Shown here piece by piece: positions 1 to 12,725 of a stretch of 64,000 nt of DNA (the stretch's first letter is position 1; each line of letters begins with the position of its first letter). This stretch comes from Gyromitra esculenta. Taxonomy: Eukaryota > Ascomycota > Pezizomycetes > Pezizales > Discinaceae. A program made the position numbers and the translations under genes. Location: assembly GCA_038503075.1 (NCBI GenBank), contig JBCAML010000010.1, positions 1,860,001 through 1,924,000 of the forward strand, given 5' to 3'. A model generated the notes under the pieces. The model was given only the letters and a program-made list of their open reading frames with translations, ran no database searches and had not been told where the DNA came from.

Positions 1-3000
1 CCGCCGGAGTGTTAGAACTTGGGTAGGTCGGATGCTCATCCGTGACTTCCTCTGGTCGCTCGGCTGAGCCCTTAATGTCGCTGTATATCTCATCTATATG
101 ATCTAAGTCTTTAGTGGTTGTACGACCTTGAGGGCAAGCTAACTTACTCGTTCTAACTATTACGGGGGTAACATATATGGATTGCGTGGATATAATTGGA
201 GCCGCACTGTTTGGGGGTTTGATAGGACTATCATCGCGCTGCGCAGGAGACGTGAATCTATTGGCCCGAGTAGCTGTGCCTGGAGAGTCGTAGTCTTCTT
301 GGTAGAGTTTACAAATCGAGATTTTTATCGAAGACTCTGCGTTGGTATGTACCCCAACTATGCTCTCTTGATCTCTGGTAGGTTTCGGAAGCGCGTCTAT
401 TTTTTTAACTGTAGCTTTTAAATTATTGCCACTGACGGTTCCGATTAGCCTGGGCTTCGTAGCACCTTCCGGTGATTCCTCTACGTTGATATCAACCGGC
501 GGGTTGTTATAAGCCTCGTTTTTCTCGAGTGAGTCGTTGTTTGCGGTGGTAGCCATAGGAGATCTGTTGCTAGTTCTTGGTGTTGATGGCTTAGCCGTAG
601 CCTCCGATGGGTTCTCTGTTTTTTCAGTAGCCTCGTGGTCCGACGCGCTTATAATTTTAGCTATGTCTAAATCCTGTACCAGAGGCCCTCGTTCGCCTAG
701 TAGCCCATCTGATAGATTCACTAAATCATCTATGGGCTGTAAAAACTCAGGAGAAATCTTTGGTTCTGTCTGTGTACTAGGCCGGGGATATTGTTTGGTG
801 GTGGTTTTGGTCGGCTGCGCCGTTGGTGCACCTGTAGCATTTAGGGGTTTAGGGCTCAACTTGATCCTTATTGTCTCTAGCAAGGTAGGCTTTGTCACTG
901 CATGATTCGTATTAAGAGAAGATTCCGCAGTTGCAGAATCTGGAGGAGCTATCAGTTTGTTTACAGAGAACTTCCTCTTCGTAGCCCTCGCCGACTTCGT
1001 TTCCGCAGGCTCTCTCGTTGATTGCGGTCTATCCATGATGAACTCAAGGCTGTTTGTCTCGTTCAGCGTTGCTGGGTTTCCTGTACTATAGCTAAGAGCC
1101 GATTTGTCCTCTAAGGAGACTGTAGCTGGGTTTCCCTTTGCTGAGCCCCCTTCACCAGGCGCCTCTTCACTCTCCCGGGAATCCCTCCTAATATTCATAA
1201 AGACATTATTGTTTGGTGACTTGCTCGATGCGTCCTGGATGCTGGGAGGCAGTTGGGGAGATCCAAGGTCTGTGACGCGTAGTTCAGCATTCCCTTCGTT
1301 CTGATGACTTTCGGAGCTTGATAGGGCTAATCTATTGCTGGTGGTAGGAGAGTTTGTGGGGTTTTGGGTCCTAAGTGCCACACTCTGTGTCGATACCTCC
1401 ACGCGTTGAATTTTATTCTCTAGTTTTAGGGAAGCTGAAGGAACATCGCTAGGCTTAGTTTGTCTGGTTTCGGTACTCTCAATAATGGAACTTTCTCGGG
1501 GAGCCCGGGAGTCCTCTGTATTTGTCGATAACCTCCTGGTTTGCAGTATGTCAACATCGTTCGTGGGGACTGATGGTCTTGATCTCTGACTGATGTCTGG
1601 CTGTGATTCTATATTCATATCTTGAACCGAAGTCGCCTCTCTGGAGGTCCTAGGCGCTACTTCATCGCTATTAATTTGTGTAATCCCATTGGATTTCAAC
1701 TCTCTTGTTCTGATCACAGAAGGATGAGCATTTTCTTGACCTGCTACCACTCCATTCATCTCGTCCCTAACGGCGCTATCATGGGGTTTTCCAGGCTGGT
1801 TGGAGCTACTCCTGGCGATCTTTCCATTAATCGTAGGTTGCACACTTGACGAACTGAAGACCGGCCTAGCTATACCATCAAGTTCGTTCACGGAACTGGA
1901 CGAAGTTGTGGATTCTGTGATATTTCCGCCTTCGATTATGCTTACCTGGGGTGCTAGGCCTTTGAGATCGTTCGTTATACTCACGCGGTCTTTGGCATCA
2001 CCAGAGCTCGATGAAGTAAACACCCCTTGGTCTGTACCACTCAACCGAGGTCCTTGAGTAACTGTAGCCGGATCGAAGGAACCAATTGGCTGCATCATAA
2101 GACGACTCTCAGCTATGTCTTTCTGTTGGCTCTTTGACTGGTTAGGTCCTTCCTTAGCTCTCTCTTCGTCCATTGCGGTCTGTAAGGCTGATGAGGTGAG
2201 TATCTTGTTCTCTATGCCGTCTAATTCCAACTTTTCAACAATTGCCGCTGGAGTGAAAAATTTTGTTGACTCTATCATGACATCGTCTTCGATTGTATTC
2301 TCTCGGAGCCCTTTCGGACCGTAGGGGCTAACGTTCACTTCGTTCAGTTTGTTGGTAGCCTGAGCAGAAATTGGTAAAGCGGACACAATCTTGCCTGTAC
2401 CACCCAAAGCCAGCTCTTGAGCTGTCGTAACTAGAATAAAAGGACTCATTGGTTCCAGTATTATATCAGCCTCTGCTATGTTTTCCCGGGGCGCTTTTAA
2501 GTTGTTGGAATCCGTTACGCTGACTGCGTCGAAGAAGTTCTGGGAACCTGGTGCAATGGGCATCGCCCCGCGTGTACTACCTTCATCTAACTCTCGAACT
2601 ACCGCACCTGAGCCGAGAGGACTCGACGTCTCTTCCGCCAATTGTTTCTTAATGGTCTCGTCCTGAGGGCGTACTGGCTGGCTAGGGACGTTCTTGGCCC
2701 TATGTTCACTCCTGGTGGACCCATTTGATGAAGTCAACACCCTGCTGCTTGTACCACCAAACTCCAGTTGTGGGGCGATTGGTACGTGATTGTAGAGGCT
2801 TGTTGGTTTTATCGACATATCTTGGTCAAATGTGTTTCCCGAGTGAGATTTTGGACTAATAGAATACGTTGCTGCATTTGATTTGTCGACAATGCGCTGG
2901 ACATCTGGTAGAGTGAATACCGCTGTGCCTGTACTGTCCGTCTCCAGTTTCTGAGCTGCCAATACTGGGTTGGTTATGCCCGTCACTGTATTATTCATAT

Positions 3001-6000
3001 TATCCGTGTCGTTTTCGACCCCTCTACTGTGGGGGGTGCGGGAACTATTGAGATCACTAATAGCATCCAGTTTCTCGACAAGACGCTCAGTACTCGGCGA
3101 ACGTGACAGGACCCTTTCGGCACCATCCGATCCCAAACCCTGAGCTAACGCCACTTGGCTGAAACGATTAGCTGCCACTTCCACCTTTCCCTTCTCAATA
3201 GCCCTGTCCTGGAAGTTTTCCGGCGGATCAGTGTTTTTCTTGGCTCTATGCTCGTCAATGACAGGCATAAAACTCGAAGAAGAAGACACTACTGGGTGAA
3301 AAGAGCTCGTTGGCTCTGCCGACATATCATTGCCGACCTTGCTTTCGTGGGGCGTTTTGTGGCTATATGGATTTGTCTCTGTATTTGGTTTGCCCATAAT
3401 GCGTTGAGCACCTGGTGACGTGGGAATTGTCCTGCCTGTACCGTCTGGGTCTGGTTCTCGAGCTACTGTCACTGGATTGGAAGAGCTCGTGCCTGTATCA
3501 TTCTCTGTCTTCCCATGCTGAGGTGTATGCGAGCCAACGAGACCACCAATTGCATTTGGTCTATCAACAGGACTCCAAGAGCCTTGCGAGTGTAGTGCGA
3601 CCCTTTCCTGACTGTCAAACTCCAAACCCCTAGCTATCGCCCCCAATCCAAGAGACCTTTCCAGATCCGCTGAATGATCTCTCTCAATTACACTTTCTTG
3701 AGATCTTTGGAGGTTATTATGGTGATCATTCACCGCACTCGGCTTGTCGATCACACACAGGCTTGGTGGAGCGAGCATTGTGCTACCCGTACCGTCTAGA
3801 CCCAATTCTTGAACTGTCATCACTAGGGTAGTAGAGTCCGGCACCGTATCTTTCTCCGTCTCTTCATGAAAAGATGTGTGGGAGCTACTGAGATCATTGA
3901 TGCCATTTTGTCTGTCAATTAGACTACTAGAGCCCGTCGCTAGTGAACGTGATGTAGCCAATTCTGAACTGTCCAATTCCACACCTTCAGTTGCCTTTCC
4001 CAGGCCGAGAGAGCCTGCAAGATCCACCATAATATCGCACCCAAATATGCCTTTCTGGCATGTGTCTACGATACCGGGGTTATTCACCACATCCTGATCG
4101 TCGATGGCGCACTGGCTCGGTAGGGCGGACGTTGTCCTGCCTGTATCGCACAGACCCGCATTTTGAGAAATTGCTACTGTGGCGTGAGCGCTAGGTCCTA
4201 TCTTGTTCTCTGCTTTCACGCCCCGGAGTGTGTTAGAGCTGTTGTGGTCTTTAAGGACATCTGATTTGTCAATGGGGTTTTGGGGTTTTGGAGTGATTTG
4301 TATTGTCCATGTTGTATCGCCTAATTCTAGGCCTCGAGCTGAGGCCATGGAAGAGGTCGTGGGCATTATTGTCATGCCATCCTCGGCATTTGTTTCCTTG
4401 GGTATTTGTGGATGCTTGGGTTCGTCTTTTACATTCGGCTTCTTGGTAGCACACATGGAGTTCAGTGAAGCGAAAACTGTCTTGCCTGCACCGTCCAGAT
4501 CCAATTTTTGAGCTATTGTCGTATTATTCCCGACCTCTAGGCCACTAAGGTCATTTGTGGGATCTAGCTCGCCAACAAGAACCTCAGAACCAGGGGAATA
4601 TAGAGCAACCCTTTCAGCATCGCCAAAGCTCAAATTTTGACCGGTCGTCATCGGGTTAGCAGAGTTTTCGAAATCCACTGCAATACCATCCCCAACTACG
4701 CTTGCCTGGGGTGTTTTTATGCTATGGATGTCATTCGTTGTACATGGTTTGTCGATAATGTGATGGCCTGGCAGAAGGGCTGCTATCCCACCGACACCAT
4801 TCAGTTCCAACTCGGGAGTTGCAATCAGGGGGCAGGAGGAGCCCATTGCCATATCAACCTTGGCTTTCTCCACCTGTGATGTGCCAAGCCTGTCAGAGTT
4901 GTTGGTGGTATTCGTTTTGTCGAGAACACTCCCAGAAATTGGCGAACGTGGCGTTGTCCCGGTCACAGTATCCGACTCTGAATCCCCGACTACTGTCATC
5001 GGCATGGAGGAGCTTTCCGGCTCCTTCGCTCTGTCGTTCGCGGCCTTTGCTTCCTGGGGTATTTCTAGGTGGCTGCGGACGCTCTCTACATTCGGTCTGT
5101 CAATAACAGGCTGGGTGTTTGGCGAAGCAGGTGTCGTTTCGCCTGCCTTGCCCAAACCCAGTTTCTGAACGGTCATCACAGGGCTGGCAGAACCTTTCTC
5201 TATGGCGTTGTTCATCGGATCATTAGCGGTCCCTTTCTTTTGGTCAGCTTTCTAGAGGCTTAGCAAATGAGATATTGTCCTACCTGTATCTCCCGACTCT
5301 AAATCTTCAGCTGTTGCCATATTGGAGGAGCCCTTTCCTCCCGTCATCCTATGACTCTGAATTGTTCCTTCGTTGAGCATGCTTTGACCATTGGTGTTGT
5401 TGGTATTATTTAGCTTGTTGATAATATGTTCGGAGTTTGGTGGAGTGGGTATTGTCCTTGCATCATCCTGATCCAAAACTAGGGCGTCCATCACGGGGCT
5501 GGAGGAGTCTCCCGCAGTGATATTCTCTACCTTATTATCTAGAACTGTTTCAAATAGAGGCAGATCATTAGTGATTCTTGTTTTGTTGGCGGTTTCTGGA
5601 GATTTGGTAAACGCGATATTGTCCTACCTATATTGCTCGACTCCAAACCTTCCGCCATCACTCTCATAAAAGAGTCCGACTTTTTCGTCGCTTCCTCGAC
5701 TGCAGTTGCTCCTCCATGCGATACCTCTTGACCCCTAGTATTATTATTGTCATTCGGTTTGTTGAAAATATGCTGGGAATTTGGTTGAGCGGGTATTGTC
5801 CTGCCGGGACCATCCAGATCCGGTAATTGAGCTCCAGTTATAGGAGTTGAAGAATCTGTCGCTATGGGATTCTCGACTTTGCCATGTAGGGGTTCTTTAA
5901 GATGATTGCAAGCATTAATGATACTCATTTCACCGCTGGTCTCAAGACTTGGTGAACGTAATATCGTCCTATCTTTATCGCCCAACCCTAAACCTCCAAC

Positions 6001-9000
6001 CTCAACCCCAATAGAAGAGCCCATGCTTTGCATCTCTGCCTTGTTAGTTACTTCTCTCTGTGATGCTTCTCGTATATGAGTATCATTAACCATATTCAGT
6101 TCGTTGGTAACAGTCTGTGGGTTTGGTGGAGCGGATATCATCCTGCCTGTACCATCCAGATCCGATACTACAGCTCCCGTCCCAAGGCTAAAAGCGTGTG
6201 CTTCTAAGAGACTCTCTATTTCGTCGGATAGGGGTGCTTTTAGGTAATCGAGATCTTTACTGGTATTCTCTCCGTCGGGGATATTTGCTAGATTAAGTGA
6301 ACGGGGCATTGTCTCTCCCGCACTGCCGGACTCTAAACCTCGAGCCGGCGCCGCCGGGCTAGAGGAGCCCGTTCGTTCCGTCACCGCATCGTACTCGAGT
6401 GCGTCTTCTTGGAGTACTTTTCGGCGATTCGAATCGGCAATGGCTTTCGCTCTATCAATGGCATCCTGCGAACTTTGCGAGCCTGGCGCCTCTACTCCTA
6501 CCCAGCCCAACCCCAAACTTTGAACTCTCGCCACCGGATTAGAGGAGCTGCCCCGTCCCACCGTTGGATCATCCCCGACCGCAGTCGTTTTTGGGTTGTT
6601 GAAATTACCTATTACACCGGGCTTGCCGGTGTCGTGTAGGGAACCTGCGTGATGTGACATAACCCCGGGGGCAGCAGCAGCCAAAAGTCCCGCAGGACCA
6701 CCCGCAGCTGTAGAGGGCTCACCAGTTTGAAGGCCTTCAGCATCACCATTTAACGTGCTCTCTCCTATGGGGGTCGTCATAAAAACGGTCCGCTTTGCCG
6801 AAAAAACCAATGGATTATTCTCGGTGGTAGAATTTGTGAGTGATTTTAGGTCATTGAGATCTCTCGCGGTTTTCGAGTCTTCGATAGAGTATGGCGTACT
6901 TTGTGGACCTGAGCCATCCCTTGTGGCCCCGCTGTTGTGGTGTTTCTCATTCTCCGGCATTGCTGTCAATTTCTCGCCTCGAGACTCTTCGACATCACCA
7001 TTTGCCTGTCCTTGCTCTACAGAAGAAGACGCAGAAGTGAGGAAGTCAGTAGGCACAAGGATGGCATTTCCATCAGCTAATGGGTTTGGCCGAACATTCC
7101 CTGTCAGCCTTGAGACTCTTGGTCCCGCAATCGGTTCGTCTACCATAGAATTCGAAGCTAGATCATCTCTAGTTATGTTAGCTCCTAACACGTTCGCTCC
7201 ATTGGCATCGTTGATTGCAGGATTGGTTGTCTTTGTTTTATGTTCTCGGATTGTAGGCTTCATCGCTGTAGTATGAGCCTCTCTCGGGATTTTTTGACTT
7301 GTAGCGGTTAAATTAAACTCGACCAAATTAGTTAGTGTTGCGAACTTGGGGTGACCCGGATCCATAGTCGGGTGCGAAGTGGTTTTCCTATCTCTATAGT
7401 TGAAACTTAGTATCATTTTCCATCAGTCAAGCGGCGAGACAAACTTTTTGTCTATAATATTAGGGCTCTGTAAATTTGTAGCCTCTTGAACCGCACCAGC
7501 TATCTTCGACTCTCGTATTACAAGATTCATGTTATATCCTCTCCCATTCTCTAACCCTGTGATACCCGTCCCTGGGAAACCGCAAGCCCTGATATTTTGG
7601 TACTCCGGAGACTTCATTACCGGAACAGCAACCTTCGTGATATCGGTCGTGGCCTGGATAGTTAGTGCGTCGGATGTCTCACTTGTTCCAATGAGATGAA
7701 ATGCGACTGCATGACCATTGTGAGTTTGGTGTGCCGCTAGCTTTGACGTCGATGCCGTCACTGTCGGCTGAGAGATAGTTCTCTCAATGGTTGGTGAAGC
7801 TGGCACTTGGCTGGTTTCATTGATGTTTGGTGAAGCTGTAATTTTTTTAATTCTGTTGGTGCCTGGAGAAGCTGGGGTTTGGTTGGTTCCATTGACGTCT
7901 AGAGAAGCTGGAATTTGATTGTTACCGCTGCAATTCGGCGAGCTGCTAGGGTTGATCTCGAATTTGGCTGGGGTTTTAATACGTTCGTCGTCGACTGTTT
8001 CCGTTTCGTCCGAGCTTTTTCCTACTATTACATGACCCCGAGAGTTGGCTGGTACTGCTATCGTGTCGCGCCCCATATTGTTGCCCCGGGTTGCCCCTCT
8101 TCGCCTATTAATGTCTATTAGCTACATGATCAACAATATGTATCTTTTGTAGTGCAACATTTTATCATCTAATATTGGTTTTGGTATTGAAGCAGTGACC
8201 TGATCGTTATCTCCCAACCCAACAGGCCAACTCTGCACTACCCCACCGTATGACCCCACCATATCTCCCATGTCTTTGAGGACTGTAATTCTGCCATCCA
8301 GATCCTGGGGTTGTGTAATTTTGTCCTTAGGGATCGCACCTGGGAAGGGAATGAGAGAGCGGGGGCCATATGATTCACTAGTTGCATACCCGGAAACCGG
8401 TGAAGCCGAAGTTCGACCATCCATAGTCGTCATTGGTACGGCACCGACATGGATAATATCACTACTTTCTGACCCCAGTATATCTTCACAGGATTCGTCC
8501 TCCGTTAAGAAAGTCCTGGCGGTAATTGGTCCAGAATATCTGTTCCGTATGCTGTTATTATCGTTAGAGAACCTGATCGTGTTAATTGTGGGAGTTTTCA
8601 GATCGCCATTATGTCCATAATCATTATGCACAAAGTGGTGTGTAGGTAAGCTATTGTCAGTAGGAGTTTCTCCTTTAACTTGCCGGCTCAACCCTACTTC
8701 AGAGGCCTCGTGATCAGGATCACCTCGGTCGATGATTTCAACTTGTCTAGTTCTACTTCCCAAAGTTTCACCGTCCGCATGCTGATTCGTAATTCCTACC
8801 CTCCCTATACTTTTCCCGGGTTGCCTCGAGCCCTGATTGAAAGAGGCCGTCTCACTTATACCAACTGAATGGTACACTACACCTACCGATTTCCCTCTTG
8901 GCTCTTCCGTCTCTCTCCGCGCACTTCCGGCACCGGTGATTCGGGGCGTAGCATCTAATCTGTCAATACCACGCTCTCTGACCTCTAGACCCGCAAACCC

Positions 9001-10539
9001 TGTTACTTCATCACTGCTAGTAACCCCTAACCTTAATGCTCGTCCGACTCTATTGATTAGACTACCCATATATCCCACGTTACTTTCCCGACTATTATCC
9101 CATTGAACTCTTTTCTCCCCCGCTTCCTTCTTCACTTCGTCAATATCCACTTCGAGAGCTAGATCAGTGTGACTTCGTAGGGAGTTTTTGCTTACAAGAG
9201 TCTCTGGGGCGTCTTCGTTGATAGGTGTGGATCTGAGCTCAGATACGTTCGTCGGGTTGATAATAGACTGTTCATGGTGTACAGGAAGCGGAGCACTTGG
9301 GACTATAGCTTTACGGAGAGGTGACTGGCCCCGCTGGGTGGTAGGAGGTGCAGATGTAGATGCTAAAGGATGGGAAATGTGCTGATCGATAGCTATATCT
9401 TCTTTAACTTGAAGCGCTGGGAAATGCTGCGTTTCATCTGGTCTGTTCATCTGGCCCAGAAAGTGAGGGGCTACGATAGCGCCAGCAACTCTATTACTCC
9501 TTGCTGCTGCTTGGATCTCAATTGATCTAAGTCCAACCTGCACTGGGATCTCGTCTTCGCTGTCGGGAGATACTTCGAGCGTTTCCACCACAATGCTTCC
9601 CTTTTTGGTCAATGGCAAAATGGCGAGGGGGGAACGACCCGCAGCGTTCGGTTCTGCAATCAACAGAGAAATTTCACGATTATCGGGGCCATTATTTAAG
9701 GCCGGAGTTAGTTGCACGGGAAGGATAGCTGGGGAAGAAAGTTGCTTAGGCCTAGCTTCAGCAGTTGGATTATCTAAAGCTTTAGAGGGTCTTAGTCGGT
9801 GGTAGGGGAATTCCTTGATAGCGGAATTTGAAATAGTTTCTAAGATCTCGAGCTGGGCGTTCAAAGTCATTTTTGGGGCTTTGACGGCATTCAGATTCGA
9901 AGTGGTTGCTGCTTGGTGAGAAGTCTTCGAGTCTACCAGTTTCCCGGAAACCCTATCCTCTTCCAGTTTCTGTTCGACTGAATTTGGCGTTTCTATTTCT
10001 GGCCACTCTCCGTCCCAATCGCCACTCCTAAGTAGCTCAGGGAAAAAGCCGGAGAGAAATGATAGTTTCGAAATAACTTGGGGGGCGGAAGACGGGGACG
10101 GAAGTTCAATTCTCCGAGTAGGGGCGTCGAGTTGCGTGTGAACCACTTGCGTCTTTAGAGTCGATAAAGAGGGATATTCTTGGCTAGTTAAAGTACCAGC
10201 AATACCGAAAAAAAGATTTAATATACTTTTTGGCGAAAAAGCGGCATGACTATATGTGTCTTTTTTATCGTCTCTCCCCAAGGCCGCGCGACCGCTGCAA
10301 CCACTCAGACAACACCACTGAGGTGGAAAGTACGCACGTCGTCCCACCACAGGCGGCAAGCGCAAATGTCTACCTAATCCCGCTTGTTGGTGTGCTGTAA
10401 GATGCAGCTGTGGGTATATCGTCCTTGGCGTGCCCGTGTCTTCCCCGGTGGTTGAGTAGACGATAAAAAGGGCTCGACAGCGCCCGACGCCGCAACAGAA
10501 TGTGATGCCGCGGGGATGGACGTCACTGGGGGCGCTCAT
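1..10539 (-). CDS. Giant tandem-repeat low-complexity protein, 3' end outside window, two apparent lesions
   Basis: I do not recognise this gene. It reads right to left from an ATG at 10539 and leaves the window at the left edge, so more than 3,400 codons are visible. Segments: 10539-8159, 8104-7445, 7393 to about 5590, then one frame open from 5251 to base 1 without a stop (1750 codons, checked line by line). Two short introns (8105-8158, 7394-7444) keep frame. The product is rich in Ser, Thr, Asn, Asp and Pro, with no recognised enzyme motif. The first ~100 residues are Cys/Arg-rich and unlike the rest, so the true start may lie further in. From about 6500 down to 1800 it is built of ~58-residue repeats. 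Aligning neighbouring repeat units shows a 1-nt deletion near 5578-5599 and a TAG at 5252-5254. It is either a young pseudogene, or a live gene with sequence errors or an unseen intron. Confidence 0.7.
1800..6500 (-). repeat. ~175-bp (58-codon) degenerate coding tandem repeat
   Basis: On the minus strand a core of the form L-x-G-x-x-G-R-T-I, then P-N or P-S, then D-K-P-x-x-x-N-D recurs about every 165-187 bases. Plus-strand anchors are near 6309, 6138, 5962, 5797, 5610, 5452, 5277, 5130, 4955, 4778, 4600, 4478, 4303, 4128, 3949, 3776, 3592, 3427, 3105, 2918, 2740, 2560, 2385 and 2020. A second unit type has E-R-V-A-L-x-S-P-x-S in place of G-R-T-I (for example near 4600, 3592 and 3105), which suggests a higher-order alternation. 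Copies are strongly diverged, so the array is old and kept open by selection or by recent function. Confidence 0.75.
5252..5254 (-). other. In-frame TAG in giant gene
   Basis: The TAG sits in the context L-S-L-stop-K, aligned with L-P-N-L-Q-K in the preceding repeat unit, where the codon is CAG. The frame continues in phase straight after it for 1750 codons. A single C-to-T change explains it. Confidence 0.75.
7394..7444 (-). other. Probable 51-nt intron of giant gene
   Basis: Donor GTTTGT, branch-like ACTAAG and acceptor CAACTATAG define a 51-nt intron that removes the stop at 7423-7425 and keeps the same frame on both sides. Its size and signals fit fungal introns well. Confidence 0.65.
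7790..7925 (-). repeat. ~14-residue P-A-S short repeats inside the giant gene
   Basis: Within the second exon the protein repeats a unit of the form N-x-[IT]-P-A-S-[PL]-x-[IVT]-N-x-T about four times in a row. This repeat family is separate from the 58-residue one and lies N-terminal to it. It suggests a flexible, possibly glycosylated or phosphorylated spacer; that role is inferred only. Confidence 0.55.
8105..8158 (-). other. Probable 54-nt intron of giant gene
   Basis: The 805-codon first segment stops at 8122 and the next segment in the same frame begins at 8076. Removing 8158 to 8105 (donor GTTGCA, branch-like GCTAAT, acceptor ATTAATAG) joins the two in frame. The donor is not the usual GTANGT, so the exact boundaries are less certain than for the next intron. 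Confidence 0.5.
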
Positions 10540-11915
10540 AGCGGCGGAGTGGGTGAAATGGGAATAGTTGGAGAAGGTCCGTGGGTGAAATGATAGTTGA
10601 CCCCGCTCAGGCGCCAGATACTGCGCGTGCCAAGAGTACCAAGACGATGTAACTCCGCTAATGATGCCCGCAAGTCAAGGTATTGGTTGAGTGCTAAGAC
10701 ACGCTGAACGTAAGATTATGGATTGGCCTTTGAACTGAAAAGCGATAAGAGGTAGAGCTTGGGGATTGATGTTAAGTGGAGATAAATCTCGAATGCTGAT
10801 GCGGAGTTCAAACAGAGAGAGGCGGCCAATCATATTGAATTATGATCGTGAAGCCATACTATGCTTACTTAAGAATTCACACGAGATAGGTGGATGGTGT
10901 CGCTATCAATACTGCTACCTGGCGAATGAAAAGGCCGAGCCGCCGAAAAGGGATAGGCATGTTCGCAAAGTCCTGGCGCCCTACCAGCCGCTGATAAACT
11001 AAATCTCCGTGGATCGAACTAGGAAAAAGTAATTCAAAGAGAAGAAAACTATGGAAGTCCTGAGGTGCTAAGTAACCCGATCTAATAACTTCATGTAACT
11101 GCCTTCTGCAGAAATTATAGCCTCAATCCGCCAGTAGTCTTGCTTAATGGAGATGAGGGGTGCCAAGATTTTCTAACGGGACTGTACAAAGGCGTAACAA
11201 AAGTATTGGCACCACACCTAACTAGCGACACAGTCGCTGAGGTATCAAAACTTTTCCTACATGGCAGAACATATCATAGATTGGCTTGTTTCGGCCCGAG
11301 CTTATCATCCAATCAAAAGCTACATGGAGCAAGGCGTGACATTTCCACCAGTTCCACGCGCCCGTATAGTAACAACAGAACTTCCGGTGGGATATGCAAA
11401 AATTGAACAATTGCTATATAAAACAACATCAAGCCCCACCACCATAGTAGCCAACGTATTTCTACATTGCAAATATCTAACCTACGTACGTACAGTCACG
11501 TCCAACAAGTCCGTGCGCTTTATGAAGTACCACAATGCACCATGGTGATATTAAACCTTGACTAAAAAAGCGAGAGTTTTATTATAGCTTTATTGTCATG
11601 TAGATAAATCATATATATGTTCAATTACCTCACGATTTCTTTTCTATTAAATAACAAATACCCCGGTTGAGTTTGGCTCATTTTCCTAGAGCCGTTGCGC
11701 CGTGGTTCTTCAAAAAGCGCATGAACTTATTGGACGCAACTATACCAAGGGTATACTATACCCACTGTCGAAATACGGCCCAACTATACCCCAAGCTACT
11801 AGTAAGCCTGATATGGCAGAGCTGGGTTGTATTTGCCTAGCATATACGGTATGTAGTACCAAGAGCCGTAGCAAACTCATACCCCTATTCCACTCATATA
11901 TAAGCATTGATACTC
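10540..11915. other. Gene-poor stretch, putative upstream region of giant gene
   Basis: Only short unconvincing reading frames occur here (under 100 codons, no recognisable motifs). The part next to 10539 should hold the promoter of the minus-strand giant gene, but no clear TATA or CAAT pair stands out. Around 11745-11790 there are short palindromic TATACC/GGTATA runs of no clear meaning. Confidence 0.4.
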
Positions 11916-11931
11916 CCATACCGTTACTCCA
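11916..11931 (+). repeat. Left 16-bp target-site duplication of the LINE
   Basis: CCATACCGTTACTCCA, identical to the copy at 31291-31306 after the poly(A) tail. It marks target-primed integration of a full-length element. Confidence 0.9.
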
Positions 11932-12043
11932 CGCTCCGTCTCCTCTACACAATTTTTTCTGAAAAACACCTTCCTATTCGGGAAAGCCAACCTTCTCGCT
12001 TACCTCAATTTATCACGATAACTCTTTAACCTTCAGCTTCACC

Positions 12044-12445
12044 TTTCATGGATAACTGTTTCGTTGACTTATTGGATGTAAGAGTATGAGGTTGTTGTGT
12101 TACGTTGTTGTTCTTTATGTTTCGTTGGGTTTCCGTTGCAATGAGTCAAGTCTTTGTCATCGAACGAGTTGGAAAGTGATATATAAGCGAAGGGATTTCC
12201 CCTCCTGTTGTACTTTTCCTTCTTCTTTCTTTAAGCAACGTCTTCTATTGTTCGCTCTTGTATTTTACAATACAAACCTCGGTTATACCTTATAACCTTG
12301 CGCTGTCGCCGTCCTCAAGTCCTCTATACTTGAACACCTCGTAGAGCCTGTGGAACATCGTAAACACTCTCGTCGCTAGTTCTGTCCTTCAAGAAGATCG
12401 CTCATCTCGAGATACCCGAGCTCAAGACAAACCTCGCCCTTGAGA
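12044..12445 (+). repeat. 5' LTR of Gypsy-1
   Basis: Starts TTTCATGG and ends CTTGAGA. A TATATAAG box lies at 12180-12187 and the conserved AAGCAACGT motif at 12233-12241, where transcription plausibly starts. The left flank TCACC is repeated after the 3' LTR. Confidence 0.9.
12180..12187 (+). promoter_or_regulatory. LTR TATA box
   Basis: TATATAAG, about 53 nt upstream of AAGCAACGT. The same TATA-plus-motif arrangement occurs in the 3' LTR and in the related solo LTRs; Gypsy-2 LTRs have TATTTAAG at the same relative place. Confidence 0.6.
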
Positions 12446-12455
12446 TTACGTTGCT
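12446..12455 (+). promoter_or_regulatory. Primer-binding-site-like sequence directly after the 5' LTR
   Basis: TTACGTTGCT follows the LTR end with no gap. It lacks the TGG expected for pairing with a tRNA CCA end, but ACGTTGCT is complementary to AGCAACGT inside the LTR. A second copy lies exactly 280 bp downstream at 12726. Confidence 0.5.
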
Positions 12456-12725
12456 GTTTACAATGCAGATATACTGCGTACCTTTTCCCACACAAGCGCC
12501 ACGTGTTCAAACCCCCTTGGAGTCATACTTACTTCATGGGCTTTACAACTTGGATTCATCAATCCTTTGTGTGTTTGTTCCCTTGTGTGACATCGCGAAA
12601 ACCTACAGAGACCACTGAGCCCTCGCTAGTCCTACCTGAGTGGCTAGACTCCGAGTACCTCCGCGTCAATACCATCGCAAGTGTCTGTAACAACGCAGAC
12701 TCTAGCAACAATTGAGGAAGTGAGA

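Noticed and set aside
5252..5283. Possible 32-nt intron removing the TAG at 5252
   Set aside because: Too short for a spliceosomal intron, not a multiple of three, and it would cut into the conserved G-R-T-I repeat core.
182..7276. Many plus-strand reading frames of 60-170 codons
   Set aside because: They are antisense shadows of the minus-strand giant gene, which is open for 1750 codons in one frame and repeat-structured.
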